Below the pieces are notes generated by a model. It worked only from the letters and a program-made list of their open reading frames with translations, searched no databases and was not told the origin of the DNA. This document shows positions 62,301 through 64,000 of a stretch of DNA of 64,000 bases, piece by piece. Within the stretch, counting starts at the first letter, position 1, and each line of letters opens with the position of its first letter. The position numbers were made by a program, and so were the translations under genes. The DNA is from Bicyclus anynana. Lineage: Eukaryota > Arthropoda > Insecta > Lepidoptera > Nymphalidae. The DNA lies in assembly GCF_947172395.1 (NCBI RefSeq), contig NC_069088.1, positions 699,501 to 763,500 of the forward strand. Direction: 5' to 3'.

Positions 62301-64000
62301 ATTTCCTTGTGTATTGAGTTCCTGCATGTACTTAATATATACTTCACAAATTAACTCTTAGACAACAATGTTTATGAAATGTGGAGTCACTAGTTTATAC
62401 TAATATTTCAAAAGATACAGATTGTGGGGGTAATCTCTGGACTTAATAAACCGATTTTGAAAATAAACCCACGTTATTTGTGTCATAGGTTATCGCGGAT
62501 TTTTATAGAAACGGGTGAAACCGCGAGGCTTCGCGGCCGGCCAGTACTATAAAAGAAAATTACAGTACAATACTATAGAGGATAATTTATGGAACTCACC
62601 CATTGATTCACAAACGAAACCGCCAGTTTCGGATATTTAAACGAAGTTTGGTCCACTGTAACACCAAAGTTTGTGGTGCTATTTAAAAATGGCGCACTAA
62701 CGTTAATCCTGTAGTCAAATATCATCTTGTTGTACAGCAGCATGTCCAAGTCTATGGTCGCCAGCATCGCGTCGGCGACACTTGTGTAGCAAGTCTGTAA
62801 CTGTATCATGATAACTATTGATTAATTTTCACAGATTAAAGAGTAATAGGCAGATAGAGCGTACGTCACACGACGATGTCGTAGTCGGTCCAAATACAAA
62901 ATTCAAAACTAATACATTCTTGAGTTAGTACGACACGACGCGTCGCATCAGAAACTTTCAACATTATTCAAGAAAAATAGCGTCTTATGTTTTCAAATAT
63001 TTTAAAAACTGTTTATTTTTTATTGGTAATTATTGATTATTATTATATTAATTTACGTAATGATCGTTAGTGTTAAATTGAAATACAAATTATGAAAAAA
63101 GTTTGTATATGTGGATGTCAAGGAAACGGTTTTTTATGGGATTTATCGGCTTCACCACGCTTCTTGTAAAGACTCATACTGGACATTTTTTTATTATGTG
63201 AAAAATAACCTTTTTGAAAAATAACATTTCTGTAATTGAGATTTATATGTATACATACTCTTAGGTATATTTACCTGTATTTTAGGTTAGCCCCAGTGCA
63301 ATTGGACCATAGGGAATGGATATGACATTTTCTTATAATAACTTAATTTTAATAAAAAAATTAAATGTTTCTTGCAAATAAATGATTCTGATTCTGAAGA
63401 TGGGGTTTACTAGAATTTTCCGATGGTGCAGACTCTATGTGATAAGACTCGATTTTCCGTACCTACTCGAGGCATTGATGATTCAAGAAAAATATTTAAA
63501 CTTTGATATCTTCTATCTTCTATATATATAAAAATGAATTGCTGTTCGTTAGTCTCGCTAAAACTCGAGAACGGCTGAACGGATTTATCTTATCTTGGAC
63601 TTGAAATAGGGTAGGGGTAGGGTAGGGGTAGGGTAGGGGTAGGGTAGGGGTAGGGGTAGGGTGGGGTAGAGTAGGGGTAGGGTAGGGGTAGGGTAGGGGT
63701 AGGGTAAGGGTAGAGTAGGGGTAGGGTAGGGGTAGGGTAGGGGTAGGGTAGGGTAGGGTAGGGGTAGGGTAGGGTAGGGGTAGGGTAGGGGTAGGGTAGG
63801 GGTAGGGTAGGGTAGGGGTAGGGTAGGGGTAAGGAAGTCTAAGAAAGAAGAAGAATTGCACATAAGTCAAAGCGAAGCTTGACCGGGTCCGCTAGTTTAT
63901 AATATTAGTAAGATGCACAAACAAATACTGTAACATTTGACTTCATCCCCAAAATAGACAGTGTTTCATTTTTAGCAGAACCTTCAGCATGTGCACCCAG
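59169..64000 (-). CDS. Serpin, 3' seven exons (partial gene)
   Basis: The gene reads right to left. Joined exons are 64000-63929, 62794-62600, 62175-62077, 61345-61205, 60843-60637, 60216-60063 and 59332-59169, about 343 residues plus stop. Every intron starts GT and ends AG and all phases agree. Serpin landmarks appear in order: LGAHAEGSAKNETLSILGM, FVNQW, SFLIVSATYLK, VTWEFPFDIRLT, VPMMKRTV, MSLTIAVPS, VMLPRFKIKS, KCVIDVDEMG and VDHPFLFFVN. The family usually has 370-400 residues, so 40-60 residues, probably with a signal peptide, lie beyond 64000. Seven N-glycosylation sequons suggest secretion. The hinge after DVDEMG reads IYRHKVDD where inhibitory serpins have a Thr/Ala-rich run, so protease inhibition is unlikely. 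The family call is firm; the orthologue is not identified. Confidence 0.92.
59503..59585 (-). repeat. Unclassified repeat E, reverse copy
   Basis: On the minus strand: AAAACACAGCTTAAACTCAT, GGGGCCCTTACTCATGAGCT and GGTTCTTGCAACGTTGG. Matches 33955-34085 with a central deletion. Confidence 0.65.
59685..59791 (+). mobile_element. Helitron family B, diverged 5' part
   Basis: GTGTAATCTCTGGATCTACT, GAACCGGTTTGGAAAAATCT and AAGCTAAGTTATTTGTGATT correspond to the copy at 62393. The MITE at 59792 interrupts it, and its CTAG end is not seen. Confidence 0.5.
59792..59984. mobile_element. Foldback MITE in serpin intron 6
   Basis: The left arm CTAGCCAAGTGGCAGGTCG with TTCTACGATCGCTAACGCTT is mirrored by the right arm read on the minus strand, CTAGCCAAGTGGTATGTCGG with TTCTACGATCGCTAACGCTT. 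Arms of ~75 bp, total 193 bp, no coding. Confidence 0.85.
60063..60216 (-). CDS. Serpin exon 6, up to the hinge
   Basis: Acceptor TTTTTAG, donor G|GTAAG. The exon codes IGLHTAFNETNSGLNGIL, then LSKVKQKCVIDVDEMGIY and RHKVD plus one base. LSKVxxKxxIxVDExG is the serpin segment leading to strand s5A and the hinge. In typical serpins the next residues are T(E/A)AAAAT; here they are IYRHKVDD. Confidence 0.93.
60296..60628 (-). mobile_element. Helitron-like family A (long form) in serpin intron 5
   Basis: CTAG at 60296-60299, GCGGACGCCCGCGACTTCGT, body similar to 6510-6860 (TTTCAACCCCTATTTCACCC), far end CATAATATTGG. It stops about eight bases from the exon 5 donor at 60636. Confidence 0.65.
60637..60843 (-). 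CDS. Serpin exon 5
   Basis: Acceptor CATTCACAG, donor AAG|GTAAAC, both phase 0. The 69 codons read FVNLKLAAFGMSLTIAVPST, then a helical part (HLVELIQQLSPQTLQGVY), then DVMLPRFKIKSGVDWNKYLK. SLTIAVP and LPRFKI are the s2B/s3B and s2C-type serpin strands. Confidence 0.95.
61025..61181 (+). repeat. SINE family C, 3' half, in serpin intron 4
   Basis: GAAACCTGCATACCAAAGAA, TTTCCTAACCCTCTGCGTGT, GTGAAGTCTGCCATTTCGC, ending GCCGAATATGGGTTGATATG and ATGACGATGAT. It ends 23 bases from the donor of exon 4. Orientation is opposite to the gene. Confidence 0.85.
61205..61345 (-). CDS. Serpin exon 4
   Basis: Acceptor TCATGTCAG, donor TTG|GTAAATAA, both phase 0. The 47 codons begin VTWEFPFDIRLTKNMKFHHH, then DGNISIVPMMKRTV and end DPITGAL. 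W-x-F-P-F-D-x-x-x-T and VPMM are hallmark serpin positions (breach and s6B/shutter-side region). NIS is a sequon. Confidence 0.95.
61346..62076 (-). other. Serpin intron 3
   Basis: Donor GTAAAAG at 62076, acceptor TGTCAG. The interior shows a GC-richer patch at 61690-61850 (CCAGCGCCGGCCCGAAG) without a known repeat. No extra exon could be supported. Confidence 0.7.
62077..62175 (-). CDS. Serpin exon 3
   Basis: Acceptor TTGATTTCAG, donor AAG|GTAAAAG, both phase 0. The 33 codons read IDKSSIRRISDVLDVDDIDN and KTSFLIVSATYLK. SFLIVSATYLK equals the LVNAIYFKG strand s3A of other serpins. The usual Asn of that strand (LVNA) is Ser here. Confidence 0.95.
62186..62290 (+). mobile_element. Helitron-like family B, short, in serpin intron 2
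   Basis: ATATTATAAAGCTGAAGAG, GCGCTAATCTCAGGAACTTC, end GCGGGTGAAACCGCGCCGCG then TCTGCTAG before T. The middle (GATAGCCCATTTATCG part) is deleted. It starts ten bases from the exon 3 acceptor. Confidence 0.75.
62393..62550 (+). mobile_element. Helitron-like family B relative, in serpin intron 2
   Basis: GATACAGATTGTGGGGGTAA, GGATTTTTATAGAAACGGGT and GAAACCGCGAGGCTTCGCGG, ending near GGCCAGTACT (decayed CTAGT). It is close to 59685-59791. Confidence 0.6.
62600..62794 (-). CDS. Serpin exon 2
   Basis: Two in-frame acceptors are possible (CAG ending at 62801 or 62795), giving either LQTCYT or TCYT as the start; the nearer one is chosen. Donor TGG|GTGAGT. The 65 codons include ATIDLDMLLYNKMIFDY, RINVSAPFLNSTTN and YPKLAVSFVNQW. 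FVNQW is the INxWV motif ahead of strand s3A. NVS and NST are sequons. Confidence 0.93.
63519..63895 (+). mobile_element. Helitron-like family D with G-rich array
   Basis: Starts TCTATATATATAAAAATGAA, body TCGCTAAAACTCGAGAACGG and CTGAACGGATTT, ends AGCGAAGCTTGACCGGGTCC then GCTAG before T. The interior is replaced by the TAGGG array at 63607-63830. Confidence 0.75.
63607..63830 (+). repeat. (TAGGG/TAGGGG)n array, ~40 units
   Basis: About 224 bases of alternating TAGGG and TAGGGG with rare variants (TAGAG, TAAGGG, TGGGG). The plus strand is a dense series of GGG/GGGG tracts and so prone to G-quadruplex. It differs from the insect telomere unit TTAGG. The two long minus frames rich in Pro-Tyr-Leu are products of the array. 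Confidence 0.95.
63929..64000 (-). CDS. Serpin exon 1 of those visible (cut by window edge)
   Basis: Reads LGAHAEGSAKNETLSILGM and KSNVT, then GT at 63928. It matches the LGARGxTxxQILxxL helix region of serpins (near residues 60-85 of a typical mature serpin). The exon continues past 64000, and the amino terminus is not in the window. NET and NVT are sequons. Confidence 0.9.

Larger units (their letters stand above)
62795..63928 (-). other. Serpin intron 1 of those visible
   Basis: Donor ACA|GTATTTGT at 63928 (not the canonical GTAAG/GTGAG), acceptor near 62795-62801. It holds Helitron D with a G-rich array. 62830-63510 is AT-rich without recognised features. Confidence 0.7.

Noticed and set aside
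63607..63830. Interstitial telomeric sequence
   Set aside because: The insect telomere repeat is TTAGG. The unit here is TAGGG/TAGGGG and lies inside a Helitron with intact ends.
63520..63870. 116- and 92-codon Pro/Tyr/Leu-rich open frames on the minus strand
   Set aside because: They are translations of the TAGGG/TAGGGG array in two frames, without start context or conservation signal.

Overview
The window reads as nuclear DNA of a moth or butterfly. It is AT-rich, almost free of open frames and packed with short interspersed repeats of kinds I know from Lepidoptera: tRNA-headed SINEs with GTGGCGCAGTGG-type A boxes, 3' ends of RTE-like LINEs running into (GAT)n tails, Jockey-like LINE ends, and Helitron-type elements ending in CTAG before a T. 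The species cannot be fixed from sequence alone, and all family assignments are from memory of motifs, without a search.

Only one host gene can be supported. It is a serpin on the minus strand at the right edge, in seven exons between 59169 and the window end; its 5' exon or exons lie beyond 64000. All six introns have GT...AG ends and the exon phases join into one open frame of about 343 residues. The strand s3A, helix F and C-terminal DHPFLFF regions are recognisable. The hinge of the reactive loop lacks the small-residue run of inhibitory serpins, so a non-inhibitory role is likely. Its introns hold a SINE, several Helitrons, a foldback MITE and a G-rich TAGGG/TAGGGG array.

From 1 to about 59000 I find no host protein-coding gene. 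The region is a mosaic of four SINE families (called A to D here), RTE and Jockey-like LINE remnants, four Helitron-like groups (A to D), foldback MITEs, a ~188 bp satellite (39021-39965), a 52 bp minisatellite (49701-50012) and microsatellites. Between them lie about twenty GC-rich, apparently single-copy islands of 100-250 bp. Two such islands are duplicated inside the window (12183/12559 and 47271/50434). The pattern fits an intergenic or intronic regulatory landscape next to a gene outside the window, but this is inference.

The most unusual structures are a SINE flanked by two 148 bp near-identical copies (20242-20804), the two duplicated GC-rich islands, the sixfold minisatellite joined to a SINE tail, the G-rich array inside a Helitron in a serpin intron, and several long perfect snap-back hairpins.
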